A stretch of 39,903 nucleotides of DNA from NCBI RefSeq assembly GCF_002964045.1, contig NZ_POPB01000368.1:1-39903 (forward strand), given 5' to 3'. Source of the stretch: Streptococcus suis (lineage in GTDB: Bacteria; Bacillota; Bacilli; Lactobacillales; Streptococcaceae). This document shows positions 1 through 6,811 of the stretch, piece after piece. The notes below the pieces were generated by a model, which was given only the letters and a program-made list of their open reading frames with translations, searched no databases and had not been told where the DNA came from. How positions within the stretch are numbered: the first letter of the stretch is position 1; every line of letters starts with the position of its first letter. A program made the position numbers and the translations under genes.

Positions 1-96
1 ATGAAACACGCCAAAGTAAACAATTTAAGTACCGTTACTTATGAGCAAGTATTGTCTATTTTTAATAGTTATCTATTATTTAACGGGAGGAAATAA
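1..96 (+). CDS. erm(B): erm(B) 23S rRNA adenine methyltransferase, 3' end only
   Basis: The first 96 bases are the last 31 codons plus stop of erm(B), read in frame from base 1; the translation ends ...YLLFNGRK, the recognised Erm(B) C-terminus. The full family protein is about 245 residues and N6-dimethylates A2058 of 23S rRNA, giving resistance to macrolides, lincosamides and streptogramin B. The SAM-binding domain and true start lie outside the window. The opening ATG is an internal methionine. The other end of the window carries the erm(B) leader in the same orientation. Confidence 0.95.
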
Positions 97-100
97 TTCT

Positions 101-232
101 ATGAGTCGCTTTTTTAAATTTGGAAAGTTACACGTTACTAAAGGGAATGGAGATAAATTATTAGATATACTACTGACAGCTTCCAAGAAGCTAAAGAGGT
201 CCCTAGCGCCTACGGGGAATTTGTATCGATAA
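101..232 (+). CDS. Small ORF downstream of erm(B)
   Basis: A 43-residue basic ORF begins MSRFFKFGKL four bases after the erm(B) stop. The erm(B) 3' end itself supplies a GGGAGG ribosome site at about 85-90. This ORF commonly follows erm(B) on streptococcal and enterococcal plasmids and transposons. Its frame continues after the TAA at 230-232 into the topoisomerase fragment, so it may be a decayed junction piece rather than a working gene. No function is recognised. Confidence 0.5.
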   Translation: MSRFFKFGKLHVTKGNGDKLLDILLTASKKLKRSLAPTGNLYR

Positions 233-487
233 GGGGTACAAATTCCCACTAAGCGCTCGGGACCCCTTGTAGGAAAATGTCCTAAGTGTGGCAACAATAT
301 TGTATTAAAAAAATCGTTTTATGGTTGTTCAAATTATCCTGAATGTAAGTTTACTTTAGCTGAACATTTTAGAAAGAAAAAACTAACCAAAACGAATGTA
401 AAAGAATTACTGGAGGGAAAAGAAACCCTGGTAAAAGGAATCAAAACGAAAGATAGAAAGTCCTACAATGCCAAGGTAATGAAGTAA
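233..487 (+). pseudogene. Type IA topoisomerase C-terminal fragment
   Basis: This open frame has no start and reads a zinc-ribbon segment: CPKCGNN, then a second pair in GCSNYPEC, then a basic tail with KELLEGKETLVKG. That is the C-terminal part of a plasmid topoisomerase III/I which often sits behind erm(B) in pAMbeta1-like DNA. The match stops near base 471 (after ...KSYNA) and four unrelated codons lead to TAA at 485-487, marking the join to the vat module. The N-terminal catalytic domain is absent, so it is a scar. Identification is from memory of the family, without alignment. Confidence 0.65.
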
Positions 488-513
488 TTAAAGATTAAAG
501 GAGCTAATATTTT

Positions 514-1152
514 ATGATAGGACCAGATAAGAAAAAACTTTATCCAAATGAAAATATAAAGACGGTTTGTTTTATAAGCAATCTACCTAAAAGACCCAAT
601 GTGGAGATTGGGGAATATACCTATTATAGCGATAATAAAAAAACACCGGAGAAATTTTATGATAATATAGAGCACCATTACGAATTTCTAGGGGATAAAC
701 TTATAATAGGAAAGTTCTGTGCAATTGCAGAGGGTGTTAAGTTTATTATGAATGGTGCAAATCATAGAATGGATGGAATTACAACCTATCCCTTTAATAT
801 CTTTGGCCATGGATGGGAAAAGGTGACTCCTACAATTGAACAACTTCCTTTTAAGGGAGATACAGTGATTGGCAATGATGTATGGATAGGTCAAAATGTT
901 ACCATTATGCCGGGTATTAAAATTGGTGATGGTGCGATTATTGCCGCTAATTCAACAGTAGTGAAAAGTGTTGAGCCATATACAATATATGGTGGGAATC
1001 CAGCTAAGTTTATCAAAAAACGCTTTAGTGACGAAAAGATTGAATTCTTGCTAAAGCTACAATGGTGGAACTGGAGCGAAGAGGAAATATTTAATAATCT
1101 TGAAATGTTAACATCCAAAGCAGGGTTAGAGCAATTCATGAAAAATTCCTAG
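514..1152 (+). CDS. vat: Vat-family streptogramin A O-acetyltransferase
   Basis: The 212-residue protein matches the length (about 209-219) and features of virginiamycin acetyltransferases, which use acetyl-CoA to acetylate the streptogramin A hydroxyl group. Visible features are a left-handed beta-helix of hexapeptide repeats (IGNDVWIGQNVTI, then IGDGAIIAANS), the FIMNGANHRMDG segment with the presumed catalytic His84, and the STYPFN-like and GGNPAKFI motifs conserved in Vat proteins. The GGAG site at 500-503 supports the ATG at 514. By eye it resembles Vat(A), Vat(D) and Vat(E) but equals none that I remember, so the allele is left open. With Erm(B) it would cover both streptogramin components. 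A general xenobiotic acetyltransferase is the less likely alternative. Confidence 0.88.
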   Translation: MIGPDKKKLYPNENIKTVCFISNLPKRPNVEIGEYTYYSDNKKTPEKFYDNIEHHYEFLGDKLIIGKFCAIAEGVKFIMNGANHRMDGITTYPFNIFGHGWEKVTPTIEQLPFKGDTVIGNDVWIGQNVTIMPGIKIGDGAIIAANSTVVKSVEPYTIYGGNPAKFIKKRFSDEKIEFLLKLQWWNWSEEEIFNNLEMLTSKAGLEQFMKNS

Positions 1153-1215
1153 ACTTGGGGCCTTTCTACCACGGCACAAAAGGGAACTTAAATCTAGGGG
1201 GTGCTGGAATCTCGA

Positions 1216-1264
1216 TTTAGCTCTAATTATTGCGAGCTAAAGAAGGCAAGCTTCATCTTTAGCT
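1216..1264 (+). promoter_or_regulatory. Mutually exclusive hairpins between vat and lnu (attenuator-like)
   Basis: TTTAGCTC (1216-1223) pairs perfectly with GAGCTAAA (1234-1241). The same middle strand, as AGCTAAAGA (1235-1243), pairs perfectly with TCTTTAGCT (1256-1264). The two stems cannot form together, the arrangement used by translational attenuators of antibiotic resistance genes. No U-run follows, so a transcription terminator is unlikely. The lnu start lies 87 bases downstream, and no convincing leader peptide is seen. Confidence 0.4.
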
Positions 1265-1350
1265 TTGATTGGAACAATAGACATTATATTATTAGGAGAA
1301 ATAGCTTTGAGATTTATCACTTATAGATTTAATTTGAACGGAGGGATTAC

Positions 1351-1845
1351 ATGGTAAGTAAAACTGATGCCATTGAGATAATAACATATGCTGAAGAAAA
1401 TGATATTAACATTTGGATAGATGGTGGTTGGGGAGTAGATGCTCTATTAGAAGAAGAAACAAGAGTACACAACGATATTGATTTATTTGTGGAAGAAAGT
1501 AATGGTAAAAAGTTTATTGAAATATTAAAAGAATATGGCTTTGCTGAAGTTATCGAAGCATATACCACCACATCTCATACGGTTTATAAGGATAGTAAAG
1601 GTAGGATAATTGATCTTCATATATTTAAATTCAACGAACAAGGATACATTGTTTTTGAGGGAGAAGCATATCCTCCAGAAGTCTTTAGCGGCATTGGGAA
1701 AATAGGCGATAAAACGGTAAGATGTATCGATGCTGAAAATCAAGTGTTATTTCATCTGGGCTATGAGCATGATGAAAATGATATGCATGATGTAAAACTA
1801 TTGTGCGAGAGATTTAATATTCCTGTACCGAGTGAATACAAGTAA
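1351..1845 (+). CDS. lnu: Lnu-type lincosamide O-nucleotidyltransferase
   Basis: The 164-residue protein has the short-form lincosamide nucleotidyltransferase layout. IWIDGGWGVDALL at about residues 21-33 is the nucleotidyltransferase signature, followed by the RVHNDIDLFV metal-binding segment (Asp42 and Asp44), VDLHIF-like IIDLHIF, and a C-terminal HLGYEHDENDMHDVKLL helix. These enzymes adenylylate lincomycin and clindamycin. GGAGGG at 1340-1345 fits the ATG at 1351. Length and sequence place it near Lnu(C)/Lnu(D) rather than the larger Lnu(B)/(F) group; the allele is not certain. It lies downstream of vat behind a 198-base leader with competing hairpins. Confidence 0.85.
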   Translation: MVSKTDAIEIITYAEENDINIWIDGGWGVDALLEEETRVHNDIDLFVEESNGKKFIEILKEYGFAEVIEAYTTTSHTVYKDSKGRIIDLHIFKFNEQGYIVFEGEAYPPEVFSGIGKIGDKTVRCIDAENQVLFHLGYEHDENDMHDVKLLCERFNIPVPSEYK

Positions 1846-1888
1846 CTGACAAATTCCGATTTAATTAGAATTTAGAGGAGGAAAAGAT

Positions 1889-2083
1889 ACGGCACGTTCT
1901 ATTAAAGATTCCCTTTCTGGATTTGGAAGTGAACTGTTGGAACGAATAAGAGAAGATAGCAATGCAAGGCTAGATGAAGCTGACTTTGAAGAAAGAGTCA
2001 TTGGGATTTATGCCTTAGCGAAGCAAAGGAATTTTTGCAGCAAGAAAGATACACTGAAGAAAAGTAAAGGATTCCTGTTGTAA
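1889..2083 (+). pseudogene. Short ORF remnant with ACG in place of a start
   Basis: A strong ribosome site (GAGGAGG at 1875-1881) is followed by an open frame that begins ACG GCA CGT rather than ATG and runs 64 codons to TAA at 2081-2083. The translation contains SLSGFGSELLERIRED and ARLDEADFEERVIGIYAL, which look like real helical coding sequence. It appears to be the N-terminal part of a gene that lost its start codon and C-terminus. The family is not recognised. Confidence 0.4.
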
Positions 2084-2134
2084 ACATCCCAAAGATAAAT
2101 TTAGTTTAACGATACTAATTACATGTAAGGGAAT

Positions 2135-2159
2135 CGACAATACTGTGCACAGATTGTCG
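2135..2159. promoter_or_regulatory. Dyad-symmetric operator-like site upstream of the AraC-type gene
   Basis: CGACAAT (2135-2141) and ATTGTCG (2153-2159) flank the perfect palindrome CTGTGCACAG (2143-2152). The whole site is symmetric except for one extra A. It lies about 50 bases before the regulator start at 2211, a plausible operator position. A role in autoregulation is inference. Confidence 0.4.
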
Positions 2160-2210
2160 GATGGATAAATGCATCCTCTGATAATATTGATGATGAAAGG
2201 AGGTTGTTTG

Positions 2211-3089
2211 ATGGATTCTTTAAGAAGTATGAATAATGCATTGGAGTATATTGAAGAGCACTTAACAGAGGAAATTGATTATATTGAAGTATCTAAAATC
2301 GCATATTGTTCAGAGTATCATTTCAAGCGGATGTTTTCTTTTTTAGCAGGCATAAGTTTATCAGAATATATTCGGAGAAGAAGACTGACGTTGGCTGCAC
2401 TTGATTTGAAAGATAGGGATTTGAGAATAATTGATGTAGCCGTCAAATATGGCTATAATTCGGCTGATTCATTTTCCCGTGCTTTTCATTCTCTGCATGG
2501 CATTCTCCCTTCTGAGGCAAGGAGTGAGAATACACAATTAAAAGCTTATCCTCGAATGACCTTTCAATTATCAATTAAAGGAGGATGCGAAATGAACTAT
2601 CGTATTGTTGAGAAAGGACCTTTTAAGTTAGTAGGATTTAAGAAGAGAGTTCCAATTATTTTTGAAGGTGTCAATCCAGAGATTGCAAAAATGACTGAAC
2701 TTTTAACCATGGATGTTATTAATCAATTAAAAGCAATTTCAAATGTAGAACCTACAGGTATTATTAGTGCTTCCACTAATTTTTCAGAAGGTAGAATGGA
2801 AGAGAAAGGAGAATTAGATCATTACATCGGGGTAGCAACATCAAGTAATGAAACTGCAGATTTTGATGTATTAAAAATTGATGCTAGTACCTGGGCTGTA
2901 TTTGAATCGATTGGACCATTTCCGGAAACACTTCAAAATGTGTGGGGTAGGATATACTCAGAGTGGTTTCCATCTTCAGGATACGAGGCGGTTGAAGGTC
3001 CTGAAATTTTATGGAATGAGAGTCCAGACACTGGAAATCCAAAGTATCGAAGCGAAATCTGGATTCCAGTAAAGAAAAAAGACTATTGA
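2211..3089 (+). CDS. AraC-family regulator with GyrI-like effector domain
   Basis: From ATG 2211, behind AAAGGAGG (2196-2203), the product is 292 residues. Residues about 5-105 form a double helix-turn-helix of the AraC/XylS type ([16 protein letters not shown], then the [32 protein letters not shown] signature region). Residues about 125-290 match the GyrI-like small-molecule-binding domain, ending in a typical YRSEIWIPV strand. This architecture (Rob/BmrR-type effector domain) occurs in regulators that sense drugs or stress and control efflux or detoxification genes. An upstream in-frame ATG at 2169 lacks a ribosome site. It is the last gene of the resistance cluster; its target is unknown and a link to vat or lnu is only suggested by position. 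Confidence 0.85.
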   Translation: MDSLRSMNNALEYIEEHLTEEIDYIEVSKIAYCSEYHFKRMFSFLAGISLSEYIRRRRLTLAALDLKDRDLRIIDVAVKYGYNSADSFSRAFHSLHGILPSEARSENTQLKAYPRMTFQLSIKGGCEMNYRIVEKGPFKLVGFKKRVPIIFEGVNPEIAKMTELLTMDVINQLKAISNVEPTGIISASTNFSEGRMEEKGELDHYIGVATSSNETADFDVLKIDASTWAVFESIGPFPETLQNVWGRIYSEWFPSSGYEAVEGPEILWNESPDTGNPKYRSEIWIPVKKKDY

Positions 3090-3111
3090 TTACATTAATG
3101 TTTATTATTGA

Positions 3112-3138
3112 GGGCGCTCCTAGTAAGAGTGCCCTTTT
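3112..3138 (+). terminator. Rho-independent terminator after the AraC-type gene
   Basis: GGGCGCTC (3112-3119) pairs with GAGTGCCC (3127-3134) through one wobble around a 7-base loop and is followed by TTTT. It lies 22 bases after the regulator stop. Confidence 0.75.
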
Positions 3139-3452
3139 CGTAAACGGTACGATTGGTGGATATGTTCCCGTCTACCGATAGTGCCAAAAACGCAGTGGAT
3201 ATGTTTCCGAGAACGGACACACTTATATGACATTCATTCTGTCCTCTCGAGCCATGTGGAGTGCGTAGTGTTGCTACAACGAAGCAACGGGTAAAAATCC
3301 TTTATTTTAAGCACTTTTTCAAGCATTTTGTCTTTATTGAAAAGAGTGATTTTGACATAAAAAAGGTTCAAAAAAAGTACATTGATGTGAATGTCTGTTT
3401 GGATGTCGACTGCGTAGACAAAAAATAGATACGTCATAAAAAATAATAGTTC
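3139..3452. other. Non-coding junction between resistance cluster and ICE backbone
   Basis: No convincing gene lies here. The stretch holds the direct repeats GTGGATATGTTCCCG (3156-3170) and GTGGATATGTTTCCG (3195-3209), 39 bases apart, and a short hairpin GTTGCT/AGCAAC near 3271-3289. The sequence then becomes very A/T-rich up to the terminator before the first ICE gene. The exact cargo-ICE join cannot be fixed by eye. Confidence 0.5.
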
Positions 3453-3488
3453 AGCGAGAACATTTTACTAAGTGTTCTCGTTTTTTTA
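3453..3488 (+). terminator. Terminator upstream of the ICE replication genes
   Basis: GCGAGAACA and TGTTCTCG form a stem around ATTTTACTAAG, followed by a run of seven or more T. It separates the upstream region from the small ICE gene starting at 3505 and was probably the end of an ICE transcript before the resistance cluster arrived. Confidence 0.75.
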
Positions 3489-3504
3489 TTTTCAGGAGGA
3501 ATTC

Positions 3505-3672
3505 ATGAAAAAGAAGGAACAATCATCACGCCAAATCGTGATGTGCCATCTCGTGGCTATTTTAGGAGTTGATATTGAGAAAGCAACTCATCTGGTTGAT
3601 GAATTGGAACAAGTAGGTTTAATCCGATTTGATGAATTCGGAAATGTTGGACTTTTAGTCTTGGAGGGATAA
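3505..3672 (+). CDS. Small conserved ICE protein upstream of repA
   Basis: The ATG at 3505 follows AGGAGG (3494-3499), giving 55 residues. The product is helical and acidic, with an N-terminal lysine/serine stretch and a core IVMCHLVAILGVDIEKATHLVDELEQVGLIRFDE that looks like a small winged-helix or helical module. It ends two bases before the replication gene ATG and is surely co-transcribed with it. A role in replication control is inferred from position only. Confidence 0.7.
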   Translation: MKKKEQSSRQIVMCHLVAILGVDIEKATHLVDELEQVGLIRFDEFGNVGLLVLEG

Positions 3673-3674
3673 TC

Positions 3675-4493
3675 ATGAAACGTATTACCGCTAATCAGTA
3701 TCAAACATCAGAGCGTTATTATAAACTCCCTAAAATTTTGTTTGAGAGTGAACGTTATAAGGATATGAAGCTGGAGGTTAAGGTAGCCTACGCGGTTTTA
3801 AAGGATCGGTTGGAGTTATCTTTGAGTAAGGGCTGGATTGATGAGGATGGGGCTATTTATTTGATTTATTCCAATTCAAATCTGATGGCACTTTTAGGCT
3901 GTTCAAAGTCAAAACTACTCTCTATCAAGAAAACCTTACGCGAATATGGCTTAATTGATGAAGTCCAACAGTCCTCTAGTGAAAAAGGTCGTATGGCAAA
4001 TAAAATTTACTTGGGGGAATTAGAACATGAAACTACCCCAGTCTTACATACAGACGGGGCTAGTGTTAAAAAAACACTAGGGGGGTCTCAAAGAAAGACG
4101 GGGCCGGTCTTAAATTCAGCCCCTAGTGAGACTGAAGGAAGTGAGACTAAATATAGTGAAACTAAAGGGAGTGGTTTCCTTATTGAGGACGAGGAGGAGA
4201 GGCAGCAAGTAGATGAGAAACAAGAAGAGAACTTTACTTCAAAAGTCGATGGCGTGACCAAGTACGATCGAGATTATATTTGGGGTTTGGTTCATGACCA
4301 GTTAAGACAGTCGGGGCTATCTCAGTCAGCTAGTGACTATGCCATGATTTATTTTAGTGACCGTTATCAGTATGCTTTGGAACATATGCGATTTGCTCGG
4401 TCAGCGGAAGTAATAGCTGAATACGTATTTAATGGTGTGCTGTCAGAGTGGACCAAGCAACTGAGACGACAAGAAGTAAAGGGAGGTGATTAA
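3675..4493 (+). CDS. repA: RepA_N-type replication initiator protein
   Basis: The 272-residue protein begins with the RepA_N/plasmid-initiator signature: YYKLPKILFESERYKDMKLEVKVAYAVLKDR, then the winged-helix segment IYSNSNLMALLGCSKSKLLSIKKTLREYGLID at about residues 72-105. A variable acidic linker follows, then a C-terminal domain from about residue 190 (DYIWGLVHDQLRQSGLS...). RepA_N proteins bind iterons, often inside their own gene, and start replication of the excised circle. GAGGG at 3665-3669 supports the start. It forms an operon with the small genes on both sides. A minor alternative is a DnaD-like primosome loader, which shares the C-terminal helix layout. Confidence 0.85.
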   Translation: MKRITANQYQTSERYYKLPKILFESERYKDMKLEVKVAYAVLKDRLELSLSKGWIDEDGAIYLIYSNSNLMALLGCSKSKLLSIKKTLREYGLIDEVQQSSSEKGRMANKIYLGELEHETTPVLHTDGASVKKTLGGSQRKTGPVLNSAPSETEGSETKYSETKGSGFLIEDEEERQQVDEKQEENFTSKVDGVTKYDRDYIWGLVHDQLRQSGLSQSASDYAMIYFSDRYQYALEHMRFARSAEVIAEYVFNGVLSEWTKQLRRQEVKGGD

Positions 4494-4494
4494 G

Positions 4495-4590
4495 TTGATT
4501 TGGTGGATACTAGGCGGAATCTATCTGATTTCTATCATCATTTTGATTGTTGAAATCATCCGTGCACCAGATATGGATGATCATATATAG
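4495..4590 (+). CDS. Single-span small membrane protein (TTG start)
   Basis: A 31-residue ORF starts at TTG 4495, one base after the repA stop, with GGGAGGTGA at 4481-4489 as ribosome site. It begins IWWILGGIYLISIIILIVEII, a single hydrophobic span, and ends in the short acidic tail APDMDDHI. A terminator follows at once, so it is the last gene of the replication operon. The strong ribosome site and hydrophobic codon pattern argue that it is real. Confidence 0.6.
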   Translation: MIWWILGGIYLISIIILIVEIIRAPDMDDHI

Positions 4591-4592
4591 GC

Positions 4593-4622
4593 AAGAGTTT
4601 TACATGTGTAAGGCTCTTTTTT
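4593..4622 (+). terminator. Terminator ending the repA operon
   Basis: AAGAGTTTTACA and TGTAAGGCTCTT pair with two G-U wobbles around a minimal loop and run into six T. It lies directly after the small membrane ORF. Confidence 0.7.
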
Positions 4623-4641
4623 AGTTGGAAAGAGAGGAAAA

Positions 4642-5997
4642 ATGAAATTTTTAGATTTATTTGCTGGGATAGGTGGTTTTAGGCTAGGGATGGAATCACA
4701 GGGTCATAAATGCCTGGGCTTTTGTGAAATTGATAAATTCGCCAGAACATCTTATAAAGCTATGTTTAACACAGAAGGGGAAATAGAATACCATGACATT
4801 AAAGAGGTCACAGACCATGACTTTAGACAATTTAGAGGGCAAGTGGACATCATCTGCGGGGGATTTCCTTGCCAAGCATTTTCACTCGCAGGCAGACGAT
4901 TGGGATTTGAAGATACTCGAGGGACTCTCTTTTTTGAGATTGCTCGAGCGGCCAAACAAATCCAACCACGTTTTCTATTTTTGGAAAACGTCAAAGGCCT
5001 ACTCAATCACGACGAGGGACGGACGTTCGCCACAATCCTCTCCACGTTGGATGAATTGGGGTATGATGTCGAATGGCAGGTGCTTAACAGTAAGGACTTC
5101 CAAGTCCCGCAAAACAGAGAGCGGGTCTTTATTATCGGACATTCTAGAAGATACCGTTCCAGATTCATATTTCCTCTCAGAAGAGAAAACAGCCCAGCTC
5201 ATCTTGAAAGGCTAGGAAATATCAATCCCTCTAAACGTGGTTTGAATGGTGAAGTCTATCTGACGAATGGACTTGCTCCTACACTAACAAGAGGTAAAGG
5301 AGAGGGGGCAAAAATCGCCATTCCAGTTTTAACACCAGATAGACTAGAAAAACGGCAACATGGTCGTCGATTTAAGGACAATCAAGACCCTATGTTTACT
5401 TTGACCAGTCAAGACAAACACGGAGTTGTTGTCGCAGGAAATCTGCCGACTAGCTTTGACCAGACTGGAAGAGTATTCGACACTTCTGGTTTGTCACCAA
5501 CCTTGACCACCATGCAGGGTGGAGATAAGGTGCCAAAGATTTTGCTGAGGGAGGAGCTGCCATTTCTGAAAATCAAGGAAGCCACAAAAAAAGGGTACGC
5601 AAAGGCAACTCTTGGAGACTCTGTCAATCTGGCTTATCCAGCCTCAACCAAACGTAGGGGACGAGTGGGAAAGGGAATATCCAATACCTTGACAACTTCA
5701 GACAATATGGGAGTGGTGGTTGCTGCTCTGGAATATCGACAGGATAAGTGGTATGAAGTCACAGGCATTGTCTTAGAGGGGAAACTTTATCGCCTGAGAA
5801 TCAGACGACTGACACCAAGAGAGTGTTTCAGACTTCAAGGCTTTCCTGACTGGGCTTATGAAAGAGCAGAGAGTGTTTCTAGTAAGAGCCAACTATACAA
5901 ACAGGCCGGCAATAGCGTGACTGTCACAGTTATTGAAGCCATTGCCAGAGAATTTAGAAGAACGGAAGAGGAAGAAAAACATGAACCTACTACATAA
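4642..5997 (+). CDS. DNA cytosine-5 methyltransferase
   Basis: The 451-residue protein has the ordered C5-methyltransferase motifs: motif I FAGIGGFR (residues 7-14, SAM binding), motif IV GGFPCQAFS with the catalytic Cys near residue 77, motif VI ENV (115-117), motif VIII QNRERVFIIG (157-166), a target-recognition region at about 185-385, and motifs IX-X RLTPRECFRLQGFPD and QAGNSV (421-426). It transfers a methyl group from SAM to C5 of cytosine. No restriction endonuclease is encoded nearby, so it looks like an orphan ICE methylase that may shield the element from host restriction. GAGAGGAAA precedes the ATG. The gene overlaps the next one by 17 bases. Confidence 0.95.
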   Translation: MKFLDLFAGIGGFRLGMESQGHKCLGFCEIDKFARTSYKAMFNTEGEIEYHDIKEVTDHDFRQFRGQVDIICGGFPCQAFSLAGRRLGFEDTRGTLFFEIARAAKQIQPRFLFLENVKGLLNHDEGRTFATILSTLDELGYDVEWQVLNSKDFQVPQNRERVFIIGHSRRYRSRFIFPLRRENSPAHLERLGNINPSKRGLNGEVYLTNGLAPTLTRGKGEGAKIAIPVLTPDRLEKRQHGRRFKDNQDPMFTLTSQDKHGVVVAGNLPTSFDQTGRVFDTSGLSPTLTTMQGGDKVPKILLREELPFLKIKEATKKGYAKATLGDSVNLAYPASTKRRGRVGKGISNTLTTSDNMGVVVAALEYRQDKWYEVTGIVLEGKLYRLRIRRLTPRECFRLQGFPDWAYERAESVSSKSQLYKQAGNSVTVTVIEAIAREFRRTEEEEKHEPTT

Positions 5998-6409
5998 GAA
6001 AAGTATCCTAGATTGTACTGAATTAGAAGAACGTATTCACCAAGTTGAAACCAATCAGTTATTACAAAAGATACTGTCGCTCCCCAATTTTGATTGTGAC
6101 TTTGAGGTGACTTTTGAAGATGATTACCACAAAGAGATGAATGATCCTCTTTTCTACGAATCCAATCTTCATCAGATTTCGGATTTTATGGATACTAGGG
6201 ATATTAAAAATGGTGTAGATACTCTCTTGACGAAAGACAATCATCTGGCCTTTCGTGCCTTTGGTGAAAATTATTCTGCTAGAGGAAAGGATGGCATTTT
6301 AACGACTTTAGTGACGGTCAAGTGCTTTGATGAAGGACGGATGCCCATTGATATGAGTCGCTATTTCTCAACTCCTGAACCAACAGTTGAAAATAGCCTA
6401 ACCCTATAA
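5981..6409 (+). CDS. Conserved ICE protein of unknown function (142 aa)
   Basis: Read from ATG 5981 (after GGAAGAGGAAG), the product is 142 residues, acidic and without membrane spans. The gene overlaps the end of the methyltransferase gene and is four bases upstream of the AAGGAGG-headed next gene region, so it is translationally linked to both. Features include a coiled N-terminus (TELEERIHQVETNQLLQKIL) and a beta-rich C-terminus (LTTLVTVKCFDEGRMPIDMSRYF). No known catalytic motif is visible. An in-frame upstream start at 5933 exists but would lie inside the methylase C-terminus. Confidence 0.7.
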   Translation: MNLLHKKSILDCTELEERIHQVETNQLLQKILSLPNFDCDFEVTFEDDYHKEMNDPLFYESNLHQISDFMDTRDIKNGVDTLLTKDNHLAFRAFGENYSARGKDGILTTLVTVKCFDEGRMPIDMSRYFSTPEPTVENSLTL

Positions 6410-6419
6410 GGAGGTGCCT

Positions 6420-6803
6420 ATGCTTGAGGTATATCTAGGAAATAATGCCAATACAAATCAAGATTTACTAACCATTTTGACGACCTATGGTGTGACTTAT
6501 CGTTGTATAAAAGCGTGTGATGTAAACCGTGAAATCTTACTGTCACTCTTTGCCAAAACAATGGATTGTTTTGAGTTATTGTCGCCACGATTTCTTCGCT
6601 TTAAGCGTCAATATTCGATAAGTTTGAATGAAATGATTCAGCTTATTCTCCAAAAGCCAGACCAGAATCTTCGTCTGCCTCTCATTGTTTGTCAGAATCA
6701 CGTCTATCCAGCTATTGGGCTAGACGAAGTGCGAACCTTTCTTCCCAGACAGGTAAAAGAAGAGCTGTTTCAGGCCAGTCTGATGAAACAGGTGACAGGG
6801 TAG
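6420..6803 (+). CDS. Spx/ArsC-like thioredoxin-fold protein without CxxC
   Basis: The ATG at 6420 behind AAGGAGG gives 127 residues. The fold pattern follows Spx: an N-terminal strand (LEVYLGNN), helix TNQDLLTILTTYGV, and a C-terminal stretch RLPLIVCQNHVYPAIGLDEVRTFLPRQVK that lines up with Spx RRPIIID...GYNEDEIRRFLPRKV. The position of the Spx CxxC redox pair is occupied by N-N-A-N, so the redox switch is absent. Spx binds the RNA polymerase alpha C-terminal domain and redirects stress transcription. An ICE-borne, redox-blind relative might modulate polymerase or ClpXP substrate traffic; that is inference. It sits between a gene of unknown function and an HTH gene. Confidence 0.6.
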   Translation: MLEVYLGNNANTNQDLLTILTTYGVTYRCIKACDVNREILLSLFAKTMDCFELLSPRFLRFKRQYSISLNEMIQLILQKPDQNLRLPLIVCQNHVYPAIGLDEVRTFLPRQVKEELFQASLMKQVTG

Positions 6804-6811
6804 GTGCGAAG

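Noticed and set aside
3352..3380. TTGACA as a possible promoter for the replication genes
   Set aside because: No -10-like hexamer occurs 16-18 bases downstream, and a terminator lies between it and the first gene.
3234..3437. Minus-strand ORF of 67 codons in the junction region
   Set aside because: No ribosome site, low-complexity A/T-driven composition, and it overlaps the repeats and terminator region.
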